Part shown: piece by piece, positions 9,878 through 19,013 of the stretch
How the letters are laid out: each line of letters starts with the position of its first letter
Numbering within the stretch: the stretch's first letter is position 1
Source of the DNA: Clostridium sp. TW13
GTDB taxonomy: Bacteria; Bacillota; Clostridia; Clostridiales; Clostridiaceae
Reading direction: 5' to 3'
Assembly: GCF_024345225.1 (NCBI RefSeq)
Contig: NZ_BROD01000001.1
Location: 3,670,516-3,734,515, forward strand
DNA length: 64,000 nucleotides
The notes under the pieces: model-generated
What the model saw: the letters and a program-made list of their open reading frames with translations, nothing else
The model's database searches: none
What the model was told of the DNA's origin: nothing
Translations under genes and position numbers: made by a program

Positions 9878-9975
9878 CTCGATCCATCTCTTTCTTATAA
9901 ATCATCTTAATTTCTTAAATATATTATATCAACTACTTATTTTTACTACATTTTAATAATTTCCGATTTTCTAAT

Positions 9976-10881
9976 TTATTTAACTGTTCTCTTTATCTGC
10001 CACCTAATCTTAATTTTCAAACTACCATTTTCAAGATTGGCTTCAATCTTATGTCCCATCTGTTCTACCAATGCCTTGGTTATACACAAACCTAAGCCTG
10101 TACTTTTGTCTGTTCTTGCAGCATCCCCTGTATAAAATCTATCAAATATTTTTTCAACTTCTTCTGGCTTTAAGTTTGGAGCACTGTTAATAAACTCAGT
10201 TTCCACATAGTTATCCACATTATACAGTGAGATATCCACAGACTTATCCCCATGTTTGATCATATTGTTGATTAAATTCGAAAAAATTCTCATAACAGCA
10301 TTTTTATCAGCAATTACATTAGATCTATTTTCAGCAATCTGGATTTTAGGTTCAATTCCATTATTGATAAAATCATCATAAAAGGCAGCGATATTTTCAA
10401 CTAATATTTCAGAAAGATTAACATACTCTAATTTAAATTTATACTCGTTATTTTCTATCCTTGATAGGTCATAAAAGCAATTAATTAATGTATTAAGATT
10501 CTCAGTTCTTCTTTCAATTATACTGATATATCTTAGTTTTTCTTCTTTACTTAATTGCTCATCCTTTAAAAGTTGTACAAATCCCATTATTGAAGTTAAT
10601 GGAGTTCTTAAATCATGAGACATGTTTTCTATGCTTTCTCGTAATTTTTCTTCATTATTTCTTATCTTTAAATTTATCTTGTGGTTTGTTAGATATAATT
10701 CATCTATTTTAATACCCAATTCTTCAATCTCTTTATTTAAGCTACTCATCTTAATGTTTGTAAGATCACCCTTACTTTTTGATATCTGTCTTGATATATA
10801 TCGTATGTCCTTTTTATAAGAAATTATAAGAAGGAGCAAACTTAGTATTATTATTAAAAGTATTAAAATTATAACTTCCAT
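9976..10881 (-). CDS. sensor histidine kinase of an ABC-linked two-component system
   Basis: Kinase of 301 aa. An N-terminal helix (residues 3-21) anchors it with almost no extracellular part, then comes a coiled stretch. The HisKA motif is MSHDLRTPLTSI (phospho-acceptor His89), the N box NLINNMIKH, and the G boxes DRFYTGDAART and GLGLCITKAL. Such intramembrane-type kinases often sense stress through a partner transporter. It is encoded after the ABC genes (11010-12822) and pairs with the response regulator at 13002-13694. The start has a strong AAGGAGG. Lantibiotic/bacitracin-type resistance is inferred from gene order. Confidence 0.9.
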   Translation of the reverse strand: MEVIILILLIIILSLLLLIISYKKDIRYISRQISKSKGDLTNIKMSSLNKEIEELGIKIDELYLTNHKINLKIRNNEEKLRESIENMSHDLRTPLTSIMGFVQLLKDEQLSKEEKLRYISIIERRTENLNTLINCFYDLSRIENNEYKFKLEYVNLSEILVENIAAFYDDFINNGIEPKIQIAENRSNVIADKNAVMRIFSNLINNMIKHGDKSVDISLYNVDNYVETEFINSAPNLKPEEVEKIFDRFYTGDAARTDKSTGLGLCITKALVEQMGHKIEANLENGSLKIKIRWQIKRTVK

Positions 10882-11009
10882 TGCAATCCTCCTTATTTTT
10901 AATCTCTTATTGTTTATTTTGCCTTACAGATATACAAGATAAATTTAAACATTACTGCCTACCATATTGTAAAAGTACCACTTGAGACCTACATATCTAT
11001 ATTAATGAG

Positions 11010-11906
11010 TTATTTTATATCCTGATTTTTAATTAATGCTATGCCAGGTATACTTGAAATAACAGTAATTGCAGCTCCTATAAACACTGCTTTTAATAAT
11101 GCTGCATTTTCAACTGGTGGCTTTATCATCTCTGCCCAATTATGCGTAATTGTTACATTATATATAGGTTTCAACCACTTAAAAACTTCCAATAAATATA
11201 ACTCAGATAAAACAGATTGCCCTATCACTAGTAATATTATTCCTATAGCAATAGTTCCTCCATTACTTTTAGTGAAAGTTGCTATTAATACTAATAATGA
11301 TGATGTAGCAAATATCATAACTATACATCCTAATATGGTTTTAAGCATATTAACCAACTCACTAAATGTAAATGGATCTCCCCACCCAAATAACATACAG
11401 CTTAATAATGTAGAGATGCCAACTGTTATTGCTAATAATATGGTTCCCCCCACTGTATTAACTATAACTTTTGAAACATAATATTGCCATCTCTTCTTAC
11501 CATAAGCCAATGTATTTTTTATTGTTCCTGAAGAGTACTCCTTTGCTACCATTGCTCCAACTAAAATGGATAAAAAGATTTCTATTAAACCACTACCAAA
11601 AGAACTATAAAACAAATCTCTTGCCTTTGGATTAAATAAATCCTTAGTACTCACGTGAACTCCTATACTCATATTCCCAGAAGCATTTTGATTTTGATTA
11701 TTAGCACTATTTTTTAACCCTTGTATATACTGATCTTTTTGTTGTTCAGTCATTCCTGATAAACTTCCTCTTAAAAATGATTCATTGCATACAAGTTTAG
11801 TGATTCCTGTAGTCATACAAGCAAACACTGCAATAACTATACATAAAACTATAAAGGTTTTATTTTTCCTTAACTTGAATAATTCAGCCTTTAACAATCT
11901 ACTCAT
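11010..11906 (-). CDS. ABC-2 type permease, BcrB/CprB-like
   Basis: Integral membrane protein of about 298 aa starting MSRLLKAELFKLRKNKTF, the typical opening of bacitracin/lantibiotic-resistance permeases. It has a helix at residues 19-38, a polar loop rich in Asn and Gln, and five further helices, the last near the C-terminus. The start at 11906 follows GGAGGTGG; the frame opens 15 nt earlier within the site. It overlaps the ATPase stop by 8 nt (ATGAGTAG). It probably forms the export channel with the ATPase at 11899-12822. Confidence 0.82.
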   Translation of the reverse strand: MSRLLKAELFKLRKNKTFIVLCIVIAVFACMTTGITKLVCNESFLRGSLSGMTEQQKDQYIQGLKNSANNQNQNASGNMSIGVHVSTKDLFNPKARDLFYSSFGSGLIEIFLSILVGAMVAKEYSSGTIKNTLAYGKKRWQYYVSKVIVNTVGGTILLAITVGISTLLSCMLFGWGDPFTFSELVNMLKTILGCIVMIFATSSLLVLIATFTKSNGGTIAIGIILLVIGQSVLSELYLLEVFKWLKPIYNVTITHNWAEMIKPPVENAALLKAVFIGAAITVISSIPGIALIKNQDIK

Positions 11907-12822
11907 TTTTTCCACCTCCAATAGCGTTTATAAAGTATTCTTCAAGGTTCTGACCCTTTGACAATATCTTTTTCACCACTACTGAGTTTGTTGAAAGAAT
12001 AGTATTTATTTCTCCCACCATGTCTAAATGTTCATAAACTCTAATAATTTTTTCTGGCATAACTTCATAGTCAGATATATTAAGTTTTTCCTCTAATAAT
12101 ACTGTTGCCTTTTTGCTGTCATCAACTTCTATTTCTATATACTGTCTGCATTTTTCCTTTAATTCCTTTGCTGATATCTCTTCAATAAGTTTGCCCTTGT
12201 TTATAATGCCGTACTTTGTTGCAAGCTCTGAAAGTTCACTTAATATATGACTAGAAATTAAAATAGTGACATCTTGTTCTTTATTAATTTTCTTTAATAA
12301 CTCTCTAACTTCAACTATGCTAACTGGATCAAGCCCATTTATAGGTTCATCTAAAATTAATAGTCTTGGATTACCAAGCAAGGCATTTGCAATCCCTAAC
12401 CTTTGTTTCATACCTAGGGAAAAGTTCTTAACCTTTTTCTTACCAGCATCCTTTAATCCTACAAGTTCTAATATTTCATCTACTGAATTTTTACCTGTAA
12501 TCCCTCTAACTAATCTTGAAACTTCTAGATTGTCTTTTGCAGTCATATTAGGGTAAAATGCTGGCATTTCTACAAGACTTCCTATTTGAGTTCTTGCTTC
12601 ATCTAACTCTCTATCTGTTGATACCCCTAGAAGCTCTATATCCCCTGAAGTTTTGTGTATAAGACCTGTTATCATTCTTATAAGAGTTGTCTTACCAGCC
12701 CCATTTTGTCCTATGAATCCGTAAATTTCACCTTTTGCAATGGTCATATTAACATTATTCACTGCAAAATAGCTACCATATTGCTTCGAATAGCTTTGTG
12801 TTTTTAATACAATATCTTTCAT
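11899..12822 (-). CDS. ABC transporter ATP-binding protein, BcrA-like
   Basis: ATPase of 307 aa: Walker A GQNGAGKTT, Q-loop GSLVEMPAFYPNMTAK, signature FSLGMKQRLGIA, Walker B LLILDEPINGLDP, switch His in ISSHILSEL, plus a C-terminal domain of about 85 aa as in BcrA and lantibiotic-immunity ATPases. The Glu after Q-loop Val (LVEMPAFY) is typical of this class. The ribosome-binding site GGGAGG is immediately preceded by the end of a dispersed palindromic element. It is second in the operon response regulator-ATPase-permease-kinase. Confidence 0.92.
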   Translation of the reverse strand: MKDIVLKTQSYSKQYGSYFAVNNVNMTIAKGEIYGFIGQNGAGKTTLIRMITGLIHKTSGDIELLGVSTDRELDEARTQIGSLVEMPAFYPNMTAKDNLEVSRLVRGITGKNSVDEILELVGLKDAGKKKVKNFSLGMKQRLGIANALLGNPRLLILDEPINGLDPVSIVEVRELLKKINKEQDVTILISSHILSELSELATKYGIINKGKLIEEISAKELKEKCRQYIEIEVDDSKKATVLLEEKLNISDYEVMPEKIIRVYEHLDMVGEINTILSTNSVVVKKILSKGQNLEEYFINAIGGGKNE

Positions 12823-12837
12823 AATTTCCTCCCACCT

Positions 12838-12905
12838 TAGGCATCTAAAATAAATAATAAGCCAAACAAACTTACCTATGACTTACTTATTTTTTATATG
12901 CCTTA
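12838..12905 (+). repeat. dispersed palindromic element, copy 2
   Basis: TTAGGCATCTAAAATAAATA at the left and TTATTTTTTATATGCCTTA at the right. It ends 4-5 bp before the GGGAGG of the BcrA-like gene, between that gene and the response regulator gene of the same operon. Confidence 0.75.
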
Positions 12906-13001
12906 TTATTATCTCCTAAGCTCATAAACACATTATAAATTTATACTTATAAGATGCCATAAAGAAGATATTAAGAAAGTATTAAGATTAACTTATAAGT
13001 C

Positions 13002-13694
13002 TTATTCTTTAAGTTTAAAACCTATTCCCCATACAGTTTGAATATATTCTGTGTCCTTATCAAAACTAGCAAGCTTCGAACGTAAATTACTTACATGCAC
13101 ATTTACAGTATTGTCATCTCCTAAAAACTCACTTTTCCAAACAGATTGAAAAATATTTGCTCTTGTAAATACCTTTTTAGGATTTGACATAAGTAGTTCT
13201 AATATATCATACTCTCTTAGAGTTAAGTTCACTAAATTATCATTAACAGATGCTTCTCTAGATTCATTATTTAGAACTATGTTCTTATACTTTAAGATTT
13301 TAGGATTTTCTTGTGTTTCTGCAAATTCAGTATATCTTCTAAGTTGAGCTTGAACTCTCGCCAAAACCTCATCTACATTAAAAGGTTTCCCCACAAAATC
13401 ATCTGCACCCAATCTTAATACATTTACTTTATCATCTAAAGAAGTCTTTGCAGAAATAACAATTATAGGCATGACCTTTTCCTTTCTTATTTCCTCAATT
13501 AGACTTTCTCCCTTGATTCCAGGCAACATCAAATCTAACAATACTATTTGATAGTTTTCATTCTTTATACACATCTTTGCTTCTGTTCCGGAATAAGCTG
13601 CTGTAACTTCGTATCCATTTTTCTTTAACAAATCACATAGTAGATCATTTATATCCACATCATCTTCTACTACTAATATTCTTTCATTGGACAT
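13002..13694 (-). CDS. OmpR-family response regulator
   Basis: Two-domain regulator of 230 aa. The receiver domain has the acidic pair EDDVD, phospho-acceptor Asp in IVLLDLMLPG, IVISAKTS and K in VGKPFN. The C-terminal winged helix has LTLREYDILELLMSNPKKVF and the ending RSKLASFDKD...IQTVWGIGFKL. It probably activates the ABC operon downstream on phosphorylation by the kinase at 9976. The start at 13694 follows GGAGG by 8 nt; an upstream in-frame extension of 13 codons runs into a decayed copy of the dispersed repeat and is not used here. Confidence 0.92.
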   Translation of the reverse strand: MSNERILVVEDDVDINDLLCDLLKKNGYEVTAAYSGTEAKMCIKNENYQIVLLDLMLPGIKGESLIEEIRKEKVMPIIVISAKTSLDDKVNVLRLGADDFVGKPFNVDEVLARVQAQLRRYTEFAETQENPKILKYKNIVLNNESREASVNDNLVNLTLREYDILELLMSNPKKVFTRANIFQSVWKSEFLGDDNTVNVHVSNLRSKLASFDKDTEYIQTVWGIGFKLKE

Positions 13695-13710
13695 AGATTT
13701 TTCCTCCATA

Positions 13711-13775
13711 CTTAAACATATTAAAATAAGCAATAAATCAAAGATATTAACTGACTTATTTTTAAAACTGTCTTA
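13711..13775 (+). repeat. possible decayed copy of the dispersed palindromic element
   Basis: CTTAAACATATTAAAATAAG ... GACTTATTTTTAAAACTGTC TTAA aligns loosely with the copy at 12838, including TTA at both ends and GACTTATTTTT on the right side. It sits directly before the ribosome-binding site of the response regulator gene, the same position as clear copies elsewhere. Confidence 0.4.
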
Positions 13776-13895
13776 ACTACATACTCATATAAACAAGAAT
13801 ACCATAAATATGCTTTACTGAAAATTACTCCATCAATATCTTTAAAAAATTATCCTGTTTATATATAATCTAGTGATGTGATATACTATGAATTA

Positions 13896-13958
13896 TTAGG
13901 CATCTAAAAACAAATAAACTAACATCTGCACTTATTTGTTTTGTGAGTATGCCTTATC
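13896..13958 (+). repeat. dispersed palindromic element, copy 3
   Basis: TTAGGCATCTAAAAACAAAT at the left, ATTTGTTTTGTGAGTATGCC TTA at the right, with a shortened middle. It ends 4 bp before the AAGGAG of the flavin reductase gene. Confidence 0.75.
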
Positions 13959-13973
13959 TAAGGAGTTAACAAA

Positions 13974-14675
13974 ATGAATAAAGTTGATTTTAAAGGCAGC
14001 GTGATTTTAAATCCCGTACCTGTAGTTCTTATTACTTCAAAAAATAAAAATGGTGATACTAATGTCTTTACAGTGGCTTGGACAGGGACAGTTTGTACCA
14101 AACCACCTATGCTTTCAATCTCTGTAAGACCTGAACGTCTTTCTTATGAATATATTAAAGAAACTATGGAGTTCACAGTAAATGTTCCTAACTATAACTT
14201 AGTTAAACAAACAGATTTTTGTGGAGTTAGATCAGGTAGAGATGTAAACAAGATTAAAGAATTAGGCTTCACTATGATTGATGGAGAAAAAATATCTGTT
14301 CCCTACATAAACGAATGTCCAATAAATATAGAATGTAAGGTTACACAAATAATTTCCCTTGGTTCTCATGATATGATTTTAGCTGAAGTGGTTTCTTCTC
14401 ATATTGATAATTCTTTAATTGATGATAGTGGTAAAATCCACTTTGAAGAAGCAAAACTTATATCCTATTGCCATGGCGAATATTATCCAATGAGTAAATT
14501 TGCTATAGGTAAGTTCGGCTTTTCTGTTGCTAAAAATAAAAAGCTTATAGAAGAATACTCAAAATACGATAGAAATTATAAAAAGCTCACTGCTACTCCA
14601 GAAAAGAGTTCAAGAGATTCAAAATCTCCAAAGAAAAATTATAGCCAAAAGAAAAGTAAGAAAGCATCAAAATAA
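13974..14675 (+). CDS. flavin reductase-like (flavoredoxin) protein with basic tail
   Basis: FMN-binding split-barrel protein of the flavin reductase/flavoredoxin family: VILNPVPVVLITSKN, NVFTVAWTGTVCTKPPMLSI, SVRPERLSYEYIKET, DFCGVRSGRDVNK, and CHGEYYPM near residue 166. These enzymes bind FMN and pass electrons from NAD(P)H or other donors. The core ends near residue 200; the last 25 or so residues are a Lys/Ser-rich tail (SSRDSKSPKKNYSQKKSKKA) not seen in typical members. The start follows AAGGAG with 8 nt. It is monocistronic and ends at a strong bidirectional terminator. Confidence 0.85.
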   Translation: MNKVDFKGSVILNPVPVVLITSKNKNGDTNVFTVAWTGTVCTKPPMLSISVRPERLSYEYIKETMEFTVNVPNYNLVKQTDFCGVRSGRDVNKIKELGFTMIDGEKISVPYINECPINIECKVTQIISLGSHDMILAEVVSSHIDNSLIDDSGKIHFEEAKLISYCHGEYYPMSKFAIGKFGFSVAKNKKLIEEYSKYDRNYKKLTATPEKSSRDSKSPKKNYSQKKSKKASK

Positions 14676-14721
14676 ACCTTTTCTAGGTTGTAGATAAGAA
14701 GTTTTCTAAACCCAATTGTAT

Positions 14722-14763
14722 AAAAAATAGAGGTTCCTAATTCTGCGGGTACCTCTATTTTTT
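14722..14763. terminator. bidirectional terminator
   Basis: AAAAAATAGAGGT (14722-14734) pairs with ACCTCTATTTTTT (14751-14763), giving U-runs in both directions between convergent genes. Confidence 0.85.
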
Positions 14764-14802
14764 ATAGTCATTTATTTTTTTAACTATACCTGTCATTCTT
14801 TC

Positions 14803-15369
14803 TCAATTTTCTTCTTCACACTCATTATATGCAACTCTTAAATATCTTAAGAATACAATTCTTACTATCAGAATAAGAATCCAAAGCCCCCAAAGTACAA
14901 TAGTAAAATGTTCATTTCTGATAAAATTAATATTGAAGGCTAATAATGATAAGTGTACTGTCATACATGCTAGAATAGCATACCATACTCTTTCTAAACT
15001 GCGAGCAAAATCAAACAATTCCTTCTTAATTGCCTCTTCTTTTAATCCCTTTATAATGTAATAGTAAAGCACATATGCTATTGAACTTACAAGCACTCCA
15101 TAAATAGACATTAAAATATTAGGAGTTTTATTCTCTGTAGGAACTATATTTAGTAACAGATTAATTATAGATATAATAACCATAATAGTTGTAATTTTTC
15201 TAGCTTTTAGAAAGGATTCATCCGTTCCGTCTATATTAATAATTGAATATAGACCATTGCCTATCAATATATATCCTATAAAATCAGGTAGAATAGGGAT
15301 AGGTCCTATATTAATGTGAAAGGTTATTATTATGAATCCCCAAAAAATTCTATTTAGTCCCCACTTCAT
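14803..15369 (-). CDS. five- or six-helix membrane protein, unknown
   Basis: Protein of 188 aa opening MKWGLNRIFWGFIIITFHIN with GPIPILPDFIGYILI, then hydrophobic segments spread over its length. The opening is found in uncharacterised clostridial membrane proteins; I cannot name a family with confidence. The ATG at 15369 has a strong GGTGGAGG site 8 nt upstream and overlaps the end of the preceding gene by about 20 nt. It is last in an operon of ATPase, permease, unknown anchored protein and this one, so it is probably an accessory part of that transporter. Confidence 0.65.
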   Translation of the reverse strand: MKWGLNRIFWGFIIITFHINIGPIPILPDFIGYILIGNGLYSIINIDGTDESFLKARKITTIMVIISIINLLLNIVPTENKTPNILMSIYGVLVSSIAYVLYYYIIKGLKEEAIKKELFDFARSLERVWYAILACMTVHLSLLAFNINFIRNEHFTIVLWGLWILILIVRIVFLRYLRVAYNECEEEN

Positions 15370-16312
15370 GTGCTTGTCCTCCACCTTCTTTTATAGCCTT
15401 GACGAATTTGCTATCTAATCTTATATTACTTCCTATGGAGTTCATTTCTAAATCCATAGGTACTTCTTGCTTAATCTCTCCCTTTTCCATCTTTAATGTA
15501 ATATTTCCTTGTATAGATTTATAAGATTCTTTTTTTATTACATAATCTATTTTAATATTCACATCTTTTTTCACCTTATATGGAAAATTTAATTTATTAA
15601 TATTAGTAGAGTTCATATTTATTTCAAATATCTCATCAATTTCTTTTCTAATGTTACTTTTTATTGAAGTAATGTAGCAATCTCGGTTTGCATTAAAATA
15701 TGCATACCCAGTACCATCAGTAGAACCTCCACTACCACATTTACTGCAAATGGAGAAATCTTCAGTATTTTTAAAAGGACCAATGAAATATATTTCTCCT
15801 AAATTAACCTCATACCTTTTGCCTGTTCTAGTATAGTAGGTCATCTTAGTTATTTTATTCTTACCCTCCTTTAATTCTGCTAATATTTTATCTTTAAACT
15901 CAAGCCCACTTCCTGTGGTGTCAGATATATCAATACTCATAAGATTATGATTATTATAACTATTAACAAGCTGTGGAAATACATCAATATTCATATTCCC
16001 TAACTCAGGAAACTGCACTTGCCTTATCTCATCCTCATTATTATCAGTAATATAAAAAAAACTAAAATTAGGAAACCTCACCTGAGTAAGTTGTTTTATT
16101 TTTTCTTCCTTTGTTAATCCCTCAAATGTAGAACCATCTTCATATTGACTCATTTCTTCTTTAGAAGGTAAACTCTCATATACCTCTATTTCCTTATAAT
16201 TTTCAATGAAAACAGGTGCTTTCAATTTGTTCATATAAAAATATCCTATGTTAAAAATCCAACAGCAAATTACTGTGGTAATTGAAATAATTATTGTTTT
16301 TTTCTTTCCCAT
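15350..16312 (-). CDS. membrane-anchored protein of an ABC operon, unknown
   Basis: Protein of 320 aa with an N-terminal transmembrane helix after MGKKKT and a large outer region with no recognised domain. It has one CSKCGSGGS stretch near residue 190 that might bind metal, and the end EGGGQAHEVGTK is followed at once by the next gene. It sits 8 bp after the permease gene and overlaps the following gene, so it is surely co-transcribed. A role as an extracytoplasmic part of the exporter is inferred only. Confidence 0.55.
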   Translation of the reverse strand: MGKKKTIIISITTVICCWIFNIGYFYMNKLKAPVFIENYKEIEVYESLPSKEEMSQYEDGSTFEGLTKEEKIKQLTQVRFPNFSFFYITDNNEDEIRQVQFPELGNMNIDVFPQLVNSYNNHNLMSIDISDTTGSGLEFKDKILAELKEGKNKITKMTYYTRTGKRYEVNLGEIYFIGPFKNTEDFSICSKCGSGGSTDGTGYAYFNANRDCYITSIKSNIRKEIDEIFEINMNSTNINKLNFPYKVKKDVNIKIDYVIKKESYKSIQGNITLKMEKGEIKQEVPMDLEMNSIGSNIRLDSKFVKAIKEGGGQAHEVGTK

Positions 16313-16320
16313 ATTACTAC

Positions 16321-17925
16321 CTACTTTAATTTAAAAGTTTTTGGTGCAAGTCTATAAGTTAATATAACTGCAACTATCATATAAACAACTGTTGCTGCAA
16401 TTACTCCTAATGTAAAAAAGTATGATGTAACCTTAATTCTAAGACACATATAAGAAATAAAGTATACTACCGCGTTAACCACAGAGAATAGTGGACTTTT
16501 CACTGTTAACTCTGATGTATATGGCTGAAGAACATAATACATAAATAGATGATGTATTGAGAAAAAGGCCGATAAACATAATACACATAAAAGATTAGGA
16601 ATTATCTTTAATATGCTGCCAGTTCCCCCCAAAACAATACCTATAATTAGCATTCCTAAGCATATTGTAAGTGCCGGAATACTATTAAAGAATATTATCT
16701 TTTTAACCCTAGCTCTAAAATTAGCAAGTATAACCTTGCCTTCTTTATAATATCCATATCTTAAAAGACTATTATCACAATTAAAAAACATTGCCTTACA
16801 AATTCTTTCTGTAGTTGATAAACAGTACATAATAAAAACTAAAACTGGCATTGCATTTGTAATTAAATTTATAGATTGTTCTCTAAACTTTGGTACAAAA
16901 AACATTATTATTCCAAATATAATAAATACTGCAACTATGAGTATTACCCTCATTTTTATTGCATTCTCTACTATCTTTCTGTGTCTGAAAAAGAATATAG
17001 AATTTAAATATTCAAACCCTTGCTTGTTATTAAATCTTTCAGTGTTAAGCAAATCTGCAGACATCTTCTTATCATCTATCTTTACATCTGCAAACCTTGC
17101 ATCCTTCATTATATTGTCTTTGTTAAATATAACAGCCTTGGTCACTGTTGCTTTTGCTAAAATCATAAAATGCTTAAATTTATATAAGTATAAATAGCTT
17201 AAAACTCCTATAATTATCACTGCTATAAAAAATATAGGATTAAAAATAACTGTTGCAAAATCTATACTGCCATTAATTAATATTGGAAGTCCGTAAGCAC
17301 CAACCAAAGCTAACAAAACAATTAGACCTGCTAACCAATTTTTATCTACAAGAGCTACCTTTTTTGTTTCATAAAAGTATACATGTATAAACTCTCCCAA
17401 AAGTCTAAACCCTGTTAATTCTAATAACAGCATAATAGTTTGTATAGGTGAAAATCCTATTACTAGTAATGGTAACATAAAGTAAATTATGCTAGATACC
17501 AATTTGTATATTATCTGTGACAGAAAATAATCTCTTGGATTTACTCTCATTAGATTTATCATATTGAAAGCTTCCTTGGTTGGATTAAAAATCACTACAT
17601 TTACTATGGAACCTTCAAAAAAGTTCATAAAAGTAAAAATAATCAAAACTGTAGCCATTATTGACATGTTTGGACTCACACTTTTATTTATAAACCATGC
17701 TGGCAGATAAGCTACAAGTCCTAAATATAGAGATTTCTTTATAAATTGTCCTATAACATTTAAAACTTGTCTTATTACTCCTACTGTTATCTTAGCATCT
17801 GTTTGTCCATACAATTTATCTGGAATCTTCTTTCCTATTAAAGGCACCCTCTTTAGAAAATGTATCAATACATTGGCGTCTTCAGCAAAAGATACCTTAT
17901 AGCTGTTTATGAATGTACTAAGCAT
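16321..17925 (-). CDS. large ABC-type permease
   Basis: Integral membrane protein of 534 aa with about 12 hydrophobic segments, in two halves of six separated by a polar stretch (MKDARFADVKIDDKKMSADL). The size suggests a fused double ABC-2 permease. It overlaps the ATPase stop by 8 nt (ATGCTTAG), with ribosome-binding site AAGGAGGAAGGAG lying in the ATPase gene. The substrate is unknown. Confidence 0.75.
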   Translation of the reverse strand: MLSTFINSYKVSFAEDANVLIHFLKRVPLIGKKIPDKLYGQTDAKITVGVIRQVLNVIGQFIKKSLYLGLVAYLPAWFINKSVSPNMSIMATVLIIFTFMNFFEGSIVNVVIFNPTKEAFNMINLMRVNPRDYFLSQIIYKLVSSIIYFMLPLLVIGFSPIQTIMLLLELTGFRLLGEFIHVYFYETKKVALVDKNWLAGLIVLLALVGAYGLPILINGSIDFATVIFNPIFFIAVIIIGVLSYLYLYKFKHFMILAKATVTKAVIFNKDNIMKDARFADVKIDDKKMSADLLNTERFNNKQGFEYLNSIFFFRHRKIVENAIKMRVILIVAVFIIFGIIMFFVPKFREQSINLITNAMPVLVFIMYCLSTTERICKAMFFNCDNSLLRYGYYKEGKVILANFRARVKKIIFFNSIPALTICLGMLIIGIVLGGTGSILKIIPNLLCVLCLSAFFSIHHLFMYYVLQPYTSELTVKSPLFSVVNAVVYFISYMCLRIKVTSYFFTLGVIAATVVYMIVAVILTYRLAPKTFKLK

Positions 17926-18628
17926 CTCCTTCCTCCTTTAATATCTCTACAATATTCTTCTCAAAATCAGGACTTTTCAGTATTTTATCGTCTATATGCT
18001 CAAGCTCTCCATTATTTAAAACTACAATTTCATCACAAAGGTCTGTGGCTAACTCTAGAATATGTGTAGAAAAAATTATTATATGATCATGTTTGATTTT
18101 CCTTAGTAAGTTTTTGATTTCAATTGCTACTACAACATCAAATGAAGTTAATGGTTCATCTAACAAAATTACTGCTGGTCTTGTAATTAAGTAACATAAC
18201 ATTTGCATTTTGTTTTTCATTCCTTGAGAGTACCCTCTTATAAGTCTATTTCTATCGTCCTTACCAATCTTCATAAAATCAAAGTACTCATCAATAGTTC
18301 TTAGATCTTTTATCTTGTCCTTGTTTATATCTATATAAAACTTTAAAAATTCGTGTCCAGTCAAGAATTCTGGTAATACTGGTTCTGAAAATACATATCC
18401 AACCTTTGAGTAACTTAAGGTGTTCTTATCATCTTCCCCCTCTTGAAGCATAATCTCTCCACCATCGCATCCGATATCCTCACTTATACAATTAAAAAGT
18501 GTAGTCTTACCAGCTCCATTACGTCCTAATAACCCATATATTTTTCCTTTTTCAAAAGTAAAAGAAGCATCCTTCAATACTTGCTTATCACCAAATTGCT
18601 TTTGAACATTATTTAAAACTAACTTCAT
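17918..18628 (-). CDS. ABC transporter ATP-binding protein
   Basis: ATPase of 236 aa: Walker A GRNGAGKTT, Q-loop variant GYVFSEPVLPEFLTG, signature variant YSQGMKNKMQML, Walker B AVILLDEPLTSFD, switch His in IIFSTHILEL. It is first in a four-gene operon (14803-18628). No regulator gene is attached; its leader contains a possible terminator just before the ribosome-binding site (18643-18680). Confidence 0.9.
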   Translation of the reverse strand: MKLVLNNVQKQFGDKQVLKDASFTFEKGKIYGLLGRNGAGKTTLFNCISEDIGCDGGEIMLQEGEDDKNTLSYSKVGYVFSEPVLPEFLTGHEFLKFYIDINKDKIKDLRTIDEYFDFMKIGKDDRNRLIRGYSQGMKNKMQMLCYLITRPAVILLDEPLTSFDVVVAIEIKNLLRKIKHDHIIIFSTHILELATDLCDEIVVLNNGELEHIDDKILKSPDFEKNIVEILKEEGDA

Positions 18629-18642
18629 ATTTCCCCCTATTA

Positions 18643-18680
18643 AAAAAACAAGCCAAATTATTGCTTTGGTTTGCTTAATT
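18643..18680 (-). terminator. possible leader terminator before the ABC operon
   Basis: On the minus strand, AAG-(CAAA bulge)-CCAAA, a loop GCAATAA, TTTGG-CTT and then GTTTTTTT occurs about 15 nt before the AGGGGGAAAT ribosome-binding site of the ATPase gene. It is a short stem but the U-run is good. It could be an attenuator or the end of an upstream transcript. Confidence 0.4.
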
Positions 18681-19013
18681 TTGATTTCATAATAATATTA
18701 AATTATTTTATCTATGTATAAATTATACAGTTTTATCTCTGTAGTTTCATTAGTTAAAATCTTAAATTTTTCATAAGTTTACTCCTGTATGCTATAAAAC
18801 AACTTAGCATTCTATTTTTTATTATAGCGATAAACTTACAGCAAATATTAAAAATTATGGCTTGGTGTTGTAAAAAGTGGAATAGGGAGAATTGAACCAT
18901 TCCTTCATATGCAAGTATGTCTAAACATTTCCTGTCGACTTTGCTAAAATATTTTCGATAATGTTATTATATAATTAAATTTTTTTTTAAATTCCACGGG
19001 AGGGTATATAATT
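18681..19013. other. divergent intergenic region
   Basis: About 330 nt between the ABC operon and the chemoreceptor. It should hold both promoters. I see no convincing riboswitch, and no clear sigma-D type motility promoter with the normal spacing. Confidence 0.4.

Noticed and set aside
11041-11481. A 146-codon plus-strand frame
   Set aside because: It is a shadow of the BcrB-like permease gene on the other strand, without a ribosome-binding site.
18643-18680. A further copy of the dispersed palindromic element
   Set aside because: It shares only CAAGCCAAA-like bases and lacks both GGCATCT ends; it is better read as a small terminator-like hairpin.
18840-19013. Possible c-di-GMP riboswitch or sigma-D promoter before the dCache chemoreceptor
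   Set aside because: The GEMM-I and GEMM-II core motifs are absent, and the TAAA/CGATAA elements do not have the needed spacing.
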